Both the position numbers and the translations under genes were made by a program. 64,000 nt of DNA, taken from contig JADCRB010000018.1 in assembly GCA_021464245.1 (NCBI GenBank), positions 1,240,001 to 1,304,000 on the forward strand. Direction: 5' to 3'. Origin of the DNA: Carallia brachiata. Its lineage: Eukaryota > Streptophyta > Magnoliopsida > Malpighiales > Rhizophoraceae. The notes under the pieces were generated by a model. The model was given only the letters and a program-made list of their open reading frames with translations, did not search any database and was not told the origin of the DNA. This document shows, piece after piece, positions 1-14,800 of the stretch (the first letter of the stretch is position 1; each line of letters starts with the position of its first letter).

Positions 1-172
1 TTTTGATTTATTTAAAATTGATCCAACCGGTCCGAATTTTACCGATTTCTATCGATTTTTTATCAATTTTAACTGGTCCGAATCTTATAAAAAAAATAAC
101 ATAAACCGATCTGAATTTTCAACCGATCACTAGTTAAATCAATCGGACTGACTAATCTGAGTTAATTTTGAC
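1..172. mobile_element. Partial hAT-type MITE (end of element)
   Basis: This stretch is rich in the alternating CCGGT / CCGAT / GGTCCGA words that also fill the complete elements at 19005-19468 and 41743-42222. It matches the end of the 41743 element in orientation and order (AACCGATC, then AATCNGACTGA, then TCTGAGTT). It runs off the left edge of the window, so its other terminus and target duplication cannot be read. It is diverged and probably old. Confidence 0.5.
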
Positions 173-965
173 AACAATAATTTAACCTAAACCCATTCAT
201 TATGTTCGGGCTCAATGACCAGAAGCCGACGAGATAGACCAAGCCCAGCTAAATATAACATTATTCTTGTTTCCATTCTCAGTCGTGAGTTTTGTTAGTT
301 AAAAATGTGGTCGTAGGTTCTTATCACACCTTTCTTCCTTTCTTTTTATATAAGTTTATCTCTTTTTAAAAATAATAAAAAAAAGTGCGTCAAGGACAGA
401 AAATTAGAGAAAACATGCACAAAAAATTTTTAAGACGCGAGTCTCATAATTTAAAATATATTTTTAATTTTTAAAATTTTGATTTTTTGTAAAAATATAA
501 ATAATGTACAATAAATTATATAACTTTTTTTTTTTTTGTAAATTGGATCATCTTTATTGTTCATTTTTTCAATTTTATTGCACATCCTGTAATTTTAAAT
601 AGGAAACTTCAAGATCTAAAAAATAAAAAATTATTTTTTGAAGGAATGACATTCACATGACAAGTCACTATCTCCTTTGTCTAAATCCTATCTTTACCTA
701 TCTTTTTCCCGTAGTAGCTCGTCACGACTTTGTATGCTGTGAGCAAAAGCCTTTGAGGTTCGTTTTTTAACAGACCCTTGAGGTTCTTTATAAAAGTTTT
801 AACATTTTTTATCAAAAATACAAGGAGCTGAAAAAAAAAAACAAAGCTGTTAAAAAAAAAACAAAAAATTGTGGATAAATTTTCCTTAGGCTAAATTTGT
901 TGGATCCAAAATAGTTAACAGAGAGAAATTTCATTTTTGTCCGTAAAAATTTTTATTAAATCATA

Positions 966-1002
<37 letters not shown>

Positions 1003-1355
1003 AGATAATTATTTCATTTTGTAAATTTCACATGTTTTTTATTAAAATTAGAATTCAAAGAACCCTCTGAATGGGCATATATAGCATACAAAATTTTGGC
1101 GGCAAATAAAGCTCAGTTTTTAATTTTGGAACTTCGTTTTTTGGACATAAATTTTTGAACTTCTTCCCAAGTCATTTTTTACGTTGGAACTCAGTTGTCA
1201 GCTTTCCTCTTTGTTTTGTTTTTTTTTTTTAATGTTTTCCTCTGTAAAGAAAGTAATGTAAGCAGAGGCTAGGGAATTAGGGTTTTTAAAATTCCCCAAT
1301 TTTCTCAATTATTATTGTCGTCTCAAGAAGAAGAAGAAGAAGAAGAAGAAGAAGA
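173..1355. other. Intergenic / MIS12 upstream region
   Basis: AT-rich sequence with homopolymer tracts and a (TA)n microsatellite at about 969-997. The last 30 bases before the MIS12 start codon are a (GAA)n run (about 1325-1355), which probably lies in the 5' UTR. No convincing gene is seen. Confidence 0.6.
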
Positions 1356-4300
1356 ATGGAAGGGAGGAGCGAAGAAAGCGAGGCGGCGGCGGCAGTGTTC
1401 GAGTCCATGAATCTGAATCTGAATCCCCAAATTTTCATCAACGAAACCCTCAACACAGTCGACAATTTGCTCGACGACGCTTTCCATTTCTTTTCCCAGT
1501 CAGTGATTAGTAGTTGTTTGCAAGTAATTTAAAGTTGCATCCATTCGCAAAACACTTTCACACGTCCACTCACATCCATCCGCAGACTCTCACTCGTTCA
1601 CTCTTTGTTTTCTTTTTTCTTTTTTCTTTTTTTTTTCCCTCCTCTTCCCGCAGAGAGGCATCGCAGCTCTTGAAAACAGAGGGCACGGACAGATCCCAAT
1701 ATCTTAGCGAGGTAAAATACAAAATAAATAAATAAATAAATAAATATTTCTTTTTTTTTTAATTTTTCTTTATTTGGTTTTAAATGAGTCAGTTTGATTT
1801 CTGAATATGCTTTAAAGGGAGATAATTTTAAGAGTGTTGGAAGCCTAACTAACATCAGTGATCAATTACTCAACTGTAAAATATTAGATGACAACATTTA
1901 AATAGTAATACAAGTAGTTAAATTATTGAAAGTTAGGAAAAAAAAAATAGATAAACTGTTTGAATTGGTTGAACCTACAAAATCAAAACACTTGTGTGAT
2001 TATTTTAGTGGTACCTAAAGTTAAAATGTGCAGTGAAGTTCTATTCAATTTTGGGGGATAATGTTACAAACAAGGAACAACTATGAAACTTAAAATTTTT
2101 GTTAATTGGAAATTTCTATGCAACTCAACTGTCCTGTTCAGATGATAGGATAGCTGGTTTATGCTGACCATGCCGCTGCCCGCCTTTGTGGGTGTTTCTT
2201 TGATTTTTTTTTTTTTTTTTTCAGGGTATTGCTCACATTCGTAATAAGATACAATCAGACTTAGATACGCGGTTGGGTTTGTGGGAGAAATACTGCCTTC
2301 ATCATTGTTTTGCAGTTCCTAAAGGTTTCTCGTTGCCCAAGCCCAAAGGGGTATGCTCTCACTCTCTCTCTCCCTGATACTTTATTGGGCGGTCGATTTT
2401 CTGGTTCTTCGTGTTGGCTTTGTTACTATAGGCCTATATGGTCATCCAACCTTTGGCAATGTATTTACAACTGTTTATAAGTGAATAAATTGAACAGCTG
2501 AAATAGTTGCTCTGAGCTGTACATTACCACCTATGAACGTCTTTTGAGATGACACCATTAGAACTGCCCATAGAAATGGGGTCATGCCACCAGTACCTTG
2601 ATGTGTATATACCTGTGCCAACCAAGTTACAAGCCTAGAGAGGATTTAAAGGGGAACGGACAATATATTGTACTTTAAATATGTGCATATTAGAAGTCTC
2701 AATGACAATGATAGGGTATCTACTATTCAAGATATTCATATATAAGAAAGATTGTTTAATTGATCGTTCTGGTAAAAAAAAATCATTGTGAATTCTTGTG
2801 TGGATCTCTTTATGCGTTCTTTACACATTCATCTTGGTGATCAAGGAAACCCAACATTTCTGTTTTAGGTATTGGCTTTATTGTACGACTAACATCACTT
2901 GTAATGCGCACTTAGGATAAATCACCAGATGAAAGTCCTACGCAACAAGATTTGCTTGGTGATCCTAATCTGGACATGCAGTTGGATTCCTTGAGGGACA
3001 GGCTTGCAATGGTAAGAAAATTTTGGTACATTGCAAAACATCCATGTTTAGATTCAGGAGCAAGTGTTAGCTTGAGTTGAGTTGAGCAGCCGTAAAATCA
3101 TCTATCTACACCCGTGGTGGATATACTGGCAGAAAGAGCCACTAGAAGTTCAACAAACTGATTGCATGTTTGTGGGGCTTCATACTGTAGTATCCAAGTT
3201 GACCGACATGCTTTCCAACAATCAATCCTTACAACGGTGGGATGTATGAAATTGATAAAAGCATAGTTAGTATATAGCTATATATAAAGGTGCTTGATTT
3301 TGTAGGTTCAACCAAGTGTTTTGCCTTGTCTCTTAAGTCTGATGATTGGATCTGCTGGTTTTGTGATTTCCATGGCTAACACATAGAATCTTTTTTTTTT
3401 TTTTCCCAAAACAAGAAAAAAAATAAAAGAAACAGATGATAGAATGTTCTTTACATCACAGATTGATCCTCATTGTTTTGGAAAGTTTTATGCAGATTGA
3501 AAAGGAATCCAGTGAGCTGAATCGTGAGGTCGAAGCATTGGAAAGAGAATCTGCTTCTAGTGATCATTCTGCTGCACTTAGTGAGATATTACAGTTGTAC
3601 GAGCAAAACTCTGCCAATGACAAGTTTCAAGGTAATTATAGCAGTTGCTAATATGTTACTTTTGCATGCTTGAACTTTTTCTATTCTAAATGGCATCTCT
3701 ACTAAGCAAGTTGTCAGCTTTAGAATGTGGATTTAGCATTGCCGGTCATTCTTGTTTTACATAATGGATTTAAAAGTTAAAGGAGTTTTGAGATTTTAGA
3801 TTCTGTTCATAAGAAGCTTTGCCATGACAACTGGTGTTGTAAACATGGACCATTGCTGTTGTGTTTGTTGTTTTTTGTTGCTTCCAATATTGGCACACAG
3901 CTAGGCTCCGAAATAGCATAGCAACAGATAAAGCCATGTACTTGGTGAACTCTTCAGTAACTGTTGTGTCAGGCCTATACAATGGATGAATTGCATTTCC
4001 TATTTTGAACCTTGAGATAGTTATGTTGTTGTGTTTCTGTTCCTGAAACAGTTTTCTGTTGATTTCTGTTCATAATTTATGAATCTCACCGGCTTGAAAT
4101 GTTCTGAGCTGGTCTTAAGCGCCCAGCCATACTTTTTGGTTGCAGAGATCCACTTGACAAGAATGTTTGTTTCTAAACTGATACTTCACCATTTGCAAAA
4201 CTTTGGCTTTCAAGATGTTCGTCCCAAATTATGGTTCTTTTTAAACTACCTTTGTCATCTCTTCCCTCCATCTTTTATTGATTCCAGAGAGGAGTTTGTT

Positions 4301-4911
4301 TCTTGATGTTCGCAATCTGAACACAGCTAATGGAAATTACAAACTCAAATTTTAAATCGCTTTGGTTTTTTTTTTTTTTTTTATGTGGCAAAAGTGCTCT
4401 TGAAATTGCTTAAGTGTGCATTTCATTCACATGGATCTGTACGGTTTCTCCTACCAGACCCCTGTCACAGTTCTGTGTCTTGATTAATGCTAGATCTGGC
4501 AGTCTACATTACCTTTTCTCAATCACATCTTCCGAACTTGTATGAATATCAAACTGTTGTAGTTCTTTGTTTGCATGGTTTTCTGCTTTTACTTTACCTT
4601 GTAACACTTTCTTCTAAAGAGATGGCGAGAACTGCATCTGAACTTCGTGCAAAGATGGAGAAGCTGAGGACAAAAAGGACAGAAGATACGAAAAAGAAGA
4701 TTGGCGACCCAAACAGAGATTTGTCTACATTGAATTATGCCAAAGGTAAATGCTGTAGCTTGTGGTTTAGTATCCTAAAGGGCGCCAATTTCAGATTAAA
4801 ATTTTCACGTTTCTGTTATGTAATAATTTTTTATTCTTTTGTTCTCTAGGTCTTTCCAATGCCAAGTTGGAACAACTTGAAGAATTTCTAAATGACCTAA
4901 AGAACATGTGA
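1356..4911 (+). CDS. MIS12: Kinetochore protein MIS12 homolog
   Basis: Seven exons can be joined in frame with GT-AG introns: 1356-1498, 1654-1711, 2225-2350, 2916-3011, 3496-3631, 4620-4745 and 4850-4911. The joined CDS is 747 nt and encodes 248 aa, close to the usual length of plant MIS12 (about 240 aa). The N-terminus contains the family block SMNLNLNPQIFINETLNTVD, followed by KTEGTDRSQ. The middle and C-terminal exons (IEKESSELNREVEALERES; ELRAKMEKLRTKR) are charged, heptad-like coiled-coil segments, as expected for a rod-shaped subunit of the MIS12/MIND complex. That complex links the inner centromere to NDC80 at kinetochores. The first ATG follows a (GAA)n tract. The ORF at 3436-3651 and similar ones are only exon 5 plus intron read-through. 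No lesion is seen, so this looks like a functional single-copy gene. Confidence 0.93.
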
Positions 4912-7254
4912 CCTCCACCCATTGTTCATCTTTCCTGCAGAGTCATTTAGCCCTCATTTTCTGGCTTATTTAAAGCAGGTTTGCACTTCAAATGCCATAC
5001 TATTGTCTCAGGTTGGCCTGGAAATTGTTGTCTTCTAATTACCTTGGATAGGAAATGTAATCTCTCATGATCGGAGGCAGGGCATGTTTCCTAAGACTAT
5101 TGAGAAAGAAAACTAAGAATCTTAAACGTCCTGGGTGTTTCTTCAGCATTTACATCTATCTTTTCTGATCAGAAATGCAGGTTGTGAGCACAATGTAGGT
5201 TCATGGCTGGGGGCGCCGGTCGTGCAGCCAGCTGTTGTAACATTTTTTTTTACATTTGAAAAAAAAATGTACATTTTTTTTTTGATAAAAAATGCAGTAT
5301 ATTGTTTTCACAATGCAATACATTTTTGAAAAAAAAACATGATTTTATTCAAATTCCTCAACGCCAGTTCTTACACTAAATTAAATCTCCCAAACAGACG
5401 TAGTGACCTGCACCAATACCCCCTCAGTTGGAGGAAGCTTACATGGTACGGAGCAGCCACACATTTTGAACAGAGCAAACAAGCAAGAGCAACACAAAAT
5501 GGAAAGAGCAGCAACCAGTGAAAAACCAACCCCTCAACACATTCACGACACATACATAACGCTTCTGCCTCCTCCCCCTTCCTCACTGTCACTAGGCCAA
5601 CTACAAGAAACTTTCTCACCCTCGCCGACACAAAGCAACTGAACTAACCCCTCCCCCCATAACACTCTAAAATCCAAGTCCTTGAAAATACACGTTTAGG
5701 TTTTTATTACTGAGATGTCTTAAGTGAATCCATCAATTTCTATCCTGAGCGATTCCCAAAGAAGATATCTGCCTGTTAGGGTATTGCTCATTAGATGCTG
5801 ACCAAAGCCTGCCAAGTTGATTTATAAAATGAAAACGACGAATTTTGTTGAGGTGAGGTTGTTACCGTGCCTTTCCGCAAGTGGTTGGTTCGTTGTTGTT
5901 GGTCGTGGAGAGGAAAATGAGGCTTTTTTCTTAAAAAATATGTTGTATGTGTATATCTTTGATATGAATGAACAAAGACAGAGGTGCAAGTGGACTTGTT
6001 GGACTTGAAGCTGGTGTAGCATTTTTGCCCTCGTTTGGGTGGTAGGCGTTATCTCTTCCTTTCTTGCTGTTATCACTCTCCTGCCCAAAATGGCTATAGA
6101 ATATAAACTAATTTTGCCAAGATTCGATTAGATCAGTCGGTCCAACTGGTTAATTGAGAATTAATTAGTTTTCAGTTCATTTAACGATTCTTACTATCAA
6201 ATTGGATCAGTCAAAACTAAAAAAAATTGGTCTATCAATTAATTTAAAAGATGACATAGATTAATTTATTTATACTTCTCATTTTCTACTTGCGATTTCT
6301 CACTAAAATGTCCAACGAGTATCTGATTATTACCAGAGTTATTTTCGACTGAGCTGGCTAATGAAACCAATGGAAAAAGACTCAAGATCGGTTAAAAAAA
6401 TTCAATTCGCTTATTGACTCAGATTGATCAGTAGGACTAGCAAATCACTGAGTAAACCTCATCAAGTTCCCGTTGGCACTAAGATTAACAACTATAATTG
6501 AAATCACTGATTCAACCTAATCAAATTCTCGTTGGCATCAAGCTTAATGACTATAATTAATAGGCTTGGTGATGTACACCTCTTAAATGCACCCCCCCCC
6601 CCCCCCCGGGGGTTCTTTGAGGGTGAAAAGCCGTTTGTAACTTTAATCACACAAAAGCTGTACCATTTGGGGGCTTATTTAAACAAGACAACAATACTTT
6701 ATTCTTAATTTTTTAATATTTTGCCGTCATTCTCTTTTGTAATGCCAAGGCTTATTTGTAATATATATGAAGGTAAAGATACAACAGATGATAAAGAATT
6801 TGTTCCTGTTGACCCAAAAAAAGAGCTCGCTTCCGCGTAACGGCGTAAGAAATTACATGCTGAAATTATAGTTAAATAAAGTGATAAAACTAAATTTGCA
6901 CTGATCTTATTGAGTCGTGTTTAGTGAAATCAAGAACAATTAATCTATGAAATTATGAACGGGACATTTGTTAGACTTGCCAAGTTTACTGACTTATAAG
7001 TCTAACATAAATAATCTCATAAAAGATGTAAGGTACATGCTATTCTGTATTTTGAAAATAAATAAATATATTTTTTTTTTGTGTAAATATAATAAATAAA
7101 GATTTATTTGATCGAAATAATGAATAAAGATAAGACTCATAATGTTGGATTTTTTTATTTTTCCAATTATACGAGTTGAAAAAATTGTTAGACTTATAGA
7201 GGAGGATATAGCCACATCAGGAGGAAAACACGGAGACCGAGACGAAGCGAGAAA
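4912..7254. other. MIS12 3' flank and PEX5 upstream region
   Basis: The 3' UTR of MIS12 probably occupies the first few hundred bases. No further gene is recognised. At about 6110-6560 there are degenerate, repeat-like runs of short CAGTCGGTCCAACTGG-type words resembling the hAT MITE family. A homopolymer C run followed by G (about 6591-6611) interrupts the sequence. The last 60 bases are purine-rich and lead into the PEX5 ATG. The short ORFs here look like chance. Confidence 0.5.
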
Positions 7255-8855
7255 ATGGCGATGAGGGAGCTAGTTACGGGCGGAGCGGCGTGCGCAGTTC
7301 CAGGTTCTTCTTCTTCTTCTTCTTCTTCTTCAAATCCGCTTGGCGCTCTGGCTAACGCTCTTATCGGCTCCTCTTCCAAGACACAGGTCCGCCGCCTTCA
7401 CTTCCCCCGTCCTTTTTCTCCTTCTTCTTCTTCGTTTCTACTTCCTAATTTTACTTCTGCAGACGAATTTTTTAGAACTTAATTAGTTAGCGCTTCGCTA
7501 ATTATGATTATCTCGCACTGAATTCAATTTTCCCTGTCCTTCGCCCCTTCCGCCGCGGCCCTCACCCTCCCAAGTCCTCTTAATTTTTTATTTCTCTGCA
7601 CTTTTCTGAATTAATTTTTCTTGGTATTATCTTACCAAATTGAATCCCCCGGTCCTCCCGGTTCCCCCGCCCTGGTTTGTTCGTGTTTTTTTTTTTTTTT
7701 TGGGATTTCTTCGACTTTGTGTGGTTCTGTCTGTGTGTGATTTTGTTCCTTTTTTTGTTTGTATGGTGTTTCTTAGGTTTTGCATATCAGCTAAGTTTTG
7801 GTTCGGTTAATCGTTAAAGTATGGACACATTTAGATTGAACTGGAAATCTTTTAATTTTAAGTCCATTGATCGGGTTTTTTCTTTTGTGGAACATAAGTG
7901 AAACAGATTATCTCTTGTTGAAGTCAGCTGTTTTCTGCGTCCAATTAAGATTCTTTATCTATCTTTGCTGTTGCGCTTAGAAAAATAATATCACCGAATG
8001 ATGTGAGATTCTTTATACTCAGAATCTTCGTTTTTACGCTTGTTGGGCAAAATAGAACATTGTTTACAGATGTATCTTTTGATAGCTATATGGCTATGTT
8101 AGTTTATAACATTAGGTGCTTAAGTCTGTCTATTTTCATTTGGTTTCTTTTGTGATTTTGCTGGTCTCCAAGCTTGTCTTGCTTCGTGTGTGTTTTAATA
8201 ATTAATGAATCTGCCCATGTAACATACATAGACATGGACATAACAACATTGACACTTAAGTCGTAGACTTCACGACCTGGTTTTGTGCATGTCTTTTCTT
8301 ATCTATATGTGAATTGATATTGATTCTGGTTTGTCTTTGCTTGATTTGGACTCTGTAATCATTTGCAACTTGGATGCATGCTTTAATCAGGAAAGGCTAA
8401 AGGAGATCCCTACCTCTACCCCTACAACATTGGAAAATCATTTCTATCACAAGCCCGAAGACCATTTGAGAGCACTCCCAGGGGCTGAATTTGATCAGTC
8501 TTTTTCTCACCCCGGTGCCCAGGTCCCAGCTTCTATTTATTTTTTATTTTTCATTCTTCTGCGTTTCACTGAAGGTTCTGTTTGTGCTTCCATTTCTTTG
8601 GATTTTCTTTGAAATTTTTCTCATCGTCTTCTTTCATACGACAGGGCTCTGAATTTCTTAGTAGCTTCCGCTCTGCAGATCAGAATGGGCTCGCAGATGC
8701 ATGGAATGAGGTACAGCATTCTCACTTCTCGTCTCTGCCTCTGCTGCCAGATGCCATTCCTCATTTCAATCACATGCCTGGCCCTCTGGTTCAGCCAACT
8801 TTGGATGGTAATTACTGCAATTACTCTTCTTGTAAGCTAAGCCCAAAAACTGATG

Positions 8856-8899
<44 letters not shown>

Positions 8900-11800
8900 C
8901 TCTGTGTGTGTGTGTGTGGAGTTCTGCTCAGGGCTCACATTTTTATCAATAAAATAAAATTTACTGCCATGAACTTGTTGAACTGAGTATGCAAGGATGG
9001 TGAAATATGGTGTCCTGAGTGTGAACAGATTGGTGCTTGATTTATGTTGGAACAAAACATCCTCGTGCTAAATTCTGTTATTGCGAACTTAGAATTTGAA
9101 GTAAACAAACTTATCCATGGCTTTTATGTGAGATATCAAGCCCAATGTTGATGGCATCTACGTCTGATTACATTTTAATGAACATTTCCATTGTGACAAT
9201 ACCTTGATTTGTTGCAGGACCACCACAAAGAGTTCTGTCAAGTTTTTTGCGCTCTTTTATTGACAGCAGTCATGGTGCAATTCCATTTCGTCCTGCCCCT
9301 CTCCCAGTGTTAGGATTGTCTGAAGGTGACAAACAATGCATACGTGACCGCAGCAGCATAATGGCCCGGCATTTTTTTGCCGATAAGAATGAAGATTACA
9401 TCAATGCACAGGTTAACCACTTTCGTCTTGTAGAAGTGATGTTAACCACTTTTGTCTTTTAGAAGTGATGTTATGTCCTAGGTTGAAATTTTGAATTTGT
9501 TCCAAAATTGATCGTGTTGAGTGTTAAGAAAGAGAAACTGTAAGTGTTTATTGACGAGGTTATGCCTCTAGGTAAATGCATTACTATCTTCATTAGATAT
9601 TGATGCTGATGTCCGGGCTAAAAGGCCTCTTCCTGGAAGATTTCGAGAGCTGGAGGACCATTGGAATGAGTCTCAAGGTGCTGTGGGCCCTAGTCGTCAC
9701 GTTGCTGATGGATGGATTGGAGAATTCAGCCAACGGAAAGTGGAGCATGGTGATCCTGATGATTGGGCTCAAGCATTTGAGAGGCAATATGGTGCTAATG
9801 GTTGGGTCTCTCAATTTGAGCAGGTAATGCTGAGTTCAATCAAGCACTGTTAATCTTGAAATTCTTTTGTATCCATCAAAAGTTTAATGAAAGTGCTATA
9901 ATGTTGTCTATGTGGTCTAGAAAGTAGTTTTTTCCTGAACATAAATATACTTAAAAGTTAAAAAGAATTGTGAAATAAATGTATTGCTCCTATCTGCTTC
10001 CTTTTTTCTTTTTCTTAGCCTAATTGTTCATGGTGTAGCTTTAAATCTTTCTTGTTGTATACCCGTAAGAGTTGTAAAAAATGTTATATGAGTCTTCAGT
10101 CTTTCATTCCATCTTATTCATCAATCTTGAAATTTGTGGGCATGGCTTCCTGTTGCTGTAAAATTGGTAGTATACTATCTTTTCTGTTGCATTTCCGCTA
10201 GGACCACTTACATTATCATCTTATATACGTCGTGTTCTTTTTTCTTCTGTATATGCTGTAGGAACAACAGTTGGCATCAGTAGATCAAATGCGAGGTGCA
10301 AATGTTTCAAATATAGCTGCAATGGAGCAGACTCACATGCTTGCACAAACATTAGCTCAAAATAATGATCCTAAGTTTCAGGTTTATTTGCTTAATCATC
10401 ACGCTTTGTTTCCACATCGCATGCTTGTCTATTCATGGTTGCAAAGAAAGGTTTCAAACTCTACGTTGATGGTTTGCATAAAGGCCACAACTTTGACATA
10501 ACTTCTTAAATCTTTAGAACTGTGGGATCCAGCCCTTTCATTTTATTTTCTTTAAATCATCTTCAAATTTTATAATAATCATTCAAATAGGCCCAAAGTT
10601 TGACTAAATTTTGACCATTGAAGTGGTCTCCAAGTGCATATGACATTTTAATTTCTTCTTCATATGTATATATAACCGACATGTAAACTATGAGGGTGTG
10701 AATGGATCCTTTTCTCCATTCTGCTCAATTTATGTCAGATTGTTTGCAAGCTGTAATGATAGCAAGCCCAGTATCTTGTAAGCGCAAATCAGTTTATGTC
10801 CTCTTCCCTTTCTGTTCTGTGCTAGCGTCCTCATCAGACTGATGCTAATAAACAGAGTACTTCTTTGTTTCTCAACACCCGATACTGAAAAGTACATTGG
10901 CATCCTTTTATCTTGATAAAGTTAAAGTTTGCCCGTGAGTTTTTATGGGCACTTTATGTTGTATGCCATCTATCTTGATTAATTTCTATGTACGCCTGTG
11001 CTCATCAGTACTCCACTTGCATGGATAATCCTGAATGATGATGGAGGCTTGAAGACATGAAGTATTCAGTTCGGAGCACTTGCATTGACTCTACAATAAC
11101 CAGGAAAAAAATGGCTTAGCTATTGTGTGCGGGATACAAATGCAGTTAAACATCGGTCTAATTTCTTGAACAATGCCAATAGCCAATATAATAATGGCCC
11201 TCACCTGGGTTAGAAACTAGTTATTAGCGGAAAAACATATTGTCATGCATCATGACAAGTTTAAATCACATGAATGTCTGGTATTATTTATTTTTATCAT
11301 TGTTTCTGTTTGGTTTTGTGCATGTGGTTGACTATTCAACAAATGAAACGTGGCATGCAGAATTCTAAGTTTCTTCAGTTTGTGTCAAAGATGAGTCGTG
11401 GTGAGCTTATTATCGATGATAATCAAGTCAAGCCAGCACCCTCTGCAACTGGCGATTGGGCAACAGAATATCAACAACGGTATCGTGGGAATTCTTCGTG
11501 GGCAGATGAATATGTACATAAGGAGGTGAATAAATATTCTTAGAAAGCATGATACAGACAGAAATCATGCTTTTGTTTGCTGATTAGTACATTCATACTT
11601 GTTGTTAGTGCATCAATTGTCATTGTTGGTTATTGATATGTAACACAAACGGCAATGCACATGCAGTCATTTCATGAGTGCTAAACGATTTTAGCATAAA
11701 GTTGTTCAAAAGATTAAAATTACCTAGCGATTAGCTCTTAAAAATCTCCTTTTGAGAGGAGGTGGGGAGGCTTGTGGGTTAGGAAGGGTGGTGGCGTGGG

Positions 11801-14800
11801 AACAATAGGGCAGATGATGGCATGTAGGTCACCACTGAAGCTCCTTATGATTAAAGCTACTGCTCTTCTTTTTGCCGGTTTTTTTTTTTAATCCTTCCAC
11901 CTGATGTGGCAATCCTCAGGTTACTCCGTAGGTTAAGTTCTCACCTTGTTTTTGTACAAGGAAGGCATCATCATGAGAAAAAAAAATTCTAATCTGTTCT
12001 GCTAATGGAATTTTGAGAATTTGGACGAAGTACTTCCTCTTTATATTTTCAAAAAGCTAGAGTAATTATTGTTGGATTAGACAGCTTTAAATTAGATCAT
12101 AAATACCTTTGTTCCTTATGGAGAGATGCTCAACCTTTAAGGGAAATATGTGCCATCTTCTGTTTTTGGCCATGCTCAAGCACATTTGCTTTTATCTGAT
12201 TCTGCATGTAATTATTAATGGTGCCAAACCTTCTTTTATTTTATTTTTTTTTCAGGCTTCTCAGGGACATGATCGATGGGTGAATGAGTTTGCCGCTGAA
12301 AGAGAGCTAAAAGACTCGGTTGATGATCAGTGGGTAAATGAATTCTCAAAGTTGAATGTTAATGACTGGGCAGAAGAATTCGGGAGGCAAGTTGATGGTG
12401 GGGCATTGGGGGACAGTGCGTCTGATAGTTGGGCAAATGCATATGATGAGTGAGTATGCTGGACACATTTGAGAAATTATTTTTTGACATCTATGAATGA
12501 TGAAATGAAGCATTCAGAAGGAATGGTTGGCATAAAGGATAATATGGTGCATTGCTTAGCATTTGCCCTCGTCATCATGATGATATTGAATAATCGAGGC
12601 GCTCCTTGTACCATGCCATGACTAGTGTCAGAAAATTGCTATCCATTTGTATCAAATTATTTTGTAGTGGAACTATCTGTTCAACCCAGCAATATGGGTT
12701 TGCCTTTGCTCATCATTAGCTCTTTGATTTTCTGAAGGGATTCAAATGCCCATCTTGTGCTACCATTTTTGTTTCTTTTTTTTTTTCGGTCTACTAATGA
12801 GAAATTATCTCTGGCAAACATGTACAGGTTCCTAAATGAGCAAGCAGCTAGCAGGCAGCAATCAGATGCCTCAAGGGGAGTCTATGTGTTTTCTGATATG
12901 AACCCCTATGTTGGTCACCCCAATCCATTAAAAGAAGGCCAGGAGCTGTTCCGCAAAGGTCTTTTGAGTGAAGCTGTGCTTGCTTTAGAAGCTGAAGTAT
13001 TGAAAAACCCTGAGAATGCTGAAGGTTGGAGGTTGCTTGGAATAGCACATGCAGAGAACGATGATGATCAACAGGTATATTAATCATTGTCCCAAAATTA
13101 TTAGGTTCTGATAAATGAAGTTCTTTTCCTTTCCTTATAAGAACTTATTGGAGGAACAGCTCACTACTGGGTTCACAATTGCATTTTTGCTTTGTTGTCA
13201 CTTCTGTTCCTCCAAAAGCAGTCATGGCATGCCTTTTCCCAAGCTTTTCTAAGTAATGAGCATTACGATTATTGACAGGATTGAGCTTCAATTTGTTTGT
13301 TCTCCTCCGAATGATATCAACTTCCCAAAATTTTTTACTTTTCTATATTTTCTAGTTTTTGAAAATGCAATATGCTTTTAATAATTGGATGTTTCTATCA
13401 CAAAAAAAAGAAAAGCTTGATTACTTATGATTCTCTCTCTCTCTCTCTTTCTCTCTCTCTATCTACATATATATATATATATAATGTGTATGTATTGAAT
13501 GCATTAGGTGTGGTTATTTATTTGGCTGTCATTGTATCTTGATTGGAAGGGTGAGTCTTTGTGTAACGTTAAGGTTAATCCATTGTGACCTAGAGGTCAC
13601 GTGTTCGAATCACGGAAACAACCTCTTTGTGAAAAAATTGGTAGGCTGCGTACATCTGACCTTTCCCTTGACCCCACAGTGTAGGGTGCACTTGGGCTTT
13701 TTTTTATTATTATTTTTTTGATCTCAATTAGTTCGTTTACCCAAGATTTGTAAAGTAATAGTTGCTCAAATTATATATTTCTGTTATTTTCATGTGTTAC
13801 AGTACCTTTGTTTTATGTGTAAATTTTTATGATGACCATTTCTTGTGTAGACTTCCAAATGCATTGAACTGAATTTGTACTTTTCGTAGGCCATTGCAGC
13901 AATGATGCGTGCACAGGAGGCTGATCCAACAAATTTAGAAGTGCTTCTTGCCCTTGGCGTGAGTCACACAAACGGTCAGTTAATAGTAATTCATAATTTT
14001 GCAAGTAACATATACAAGCTTTAAGTCGCAGTGTGTTAAATCTCTTATGACAATGTTTACTGCATTAATTTTTATTTTTATTTTCTTACAATTTTTAAAG
14101 TGTTATTAAAATATGGAAATATCTATATCCTCAGCAGTTCTTGAATATAGTTTATACTGATAAAAATATTATAACGCCTCTGTTAAACTGCAGAGTTGGA
14201 ACAGGCAGCTGCTTTAAAATATTTATATGGATGGTTACGCAATCACCCGAGATATGGAACACTTGCCCCTTCAGAGATTTCCGAATCTTTGTATTATTCT
14301 GATGTAGGTGTTCACAAAAATGTTTAAATTTCTTTATTTATCTATCTATCATGATGCATTGTGGTAAGTTATGATCTACTGGAGAAATGAAAAATTCCAA
14401 ATTTCTTTGCCGAAAAATTCCAATTTCTTTGCTAGGCAATTATTCTAGGATAAAAGTATAATTTATATTTTTATTGTATTCTGGCATTTTATCTTCTGTT
14501 TACATATGTTTTGGAAGAGTTGTGAAACTCCCATTTGTGTAGAGAAGGCCATACAATTATTTTACTGTGAAAGGGCACAAAAGATAATCATGCAGGCTCA
14601 TGGTACAACCCATGGCACGATCAAGGGTTTTACATTCCTATATGTACTGCAAGGACTCAGGTCATACAACTGTCGATGTGTTTTGGATTGATTCGACAAA
14701 TTAATGAATGATGTCACTTGGTTTTTCGAAATTAAGTGGAAGCAGGACATTGTAATGCTGTTTTCCTGAAATAGTAATTCTCTCCTGTTTCATTTTGTTT

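Noticed and set aside
6590..6611. Run of C followed by G, considered as a G-quadruplex or assembly gap filler
   Set aside because: A single homopolymer tract of uncertain length; no other supporting structure.
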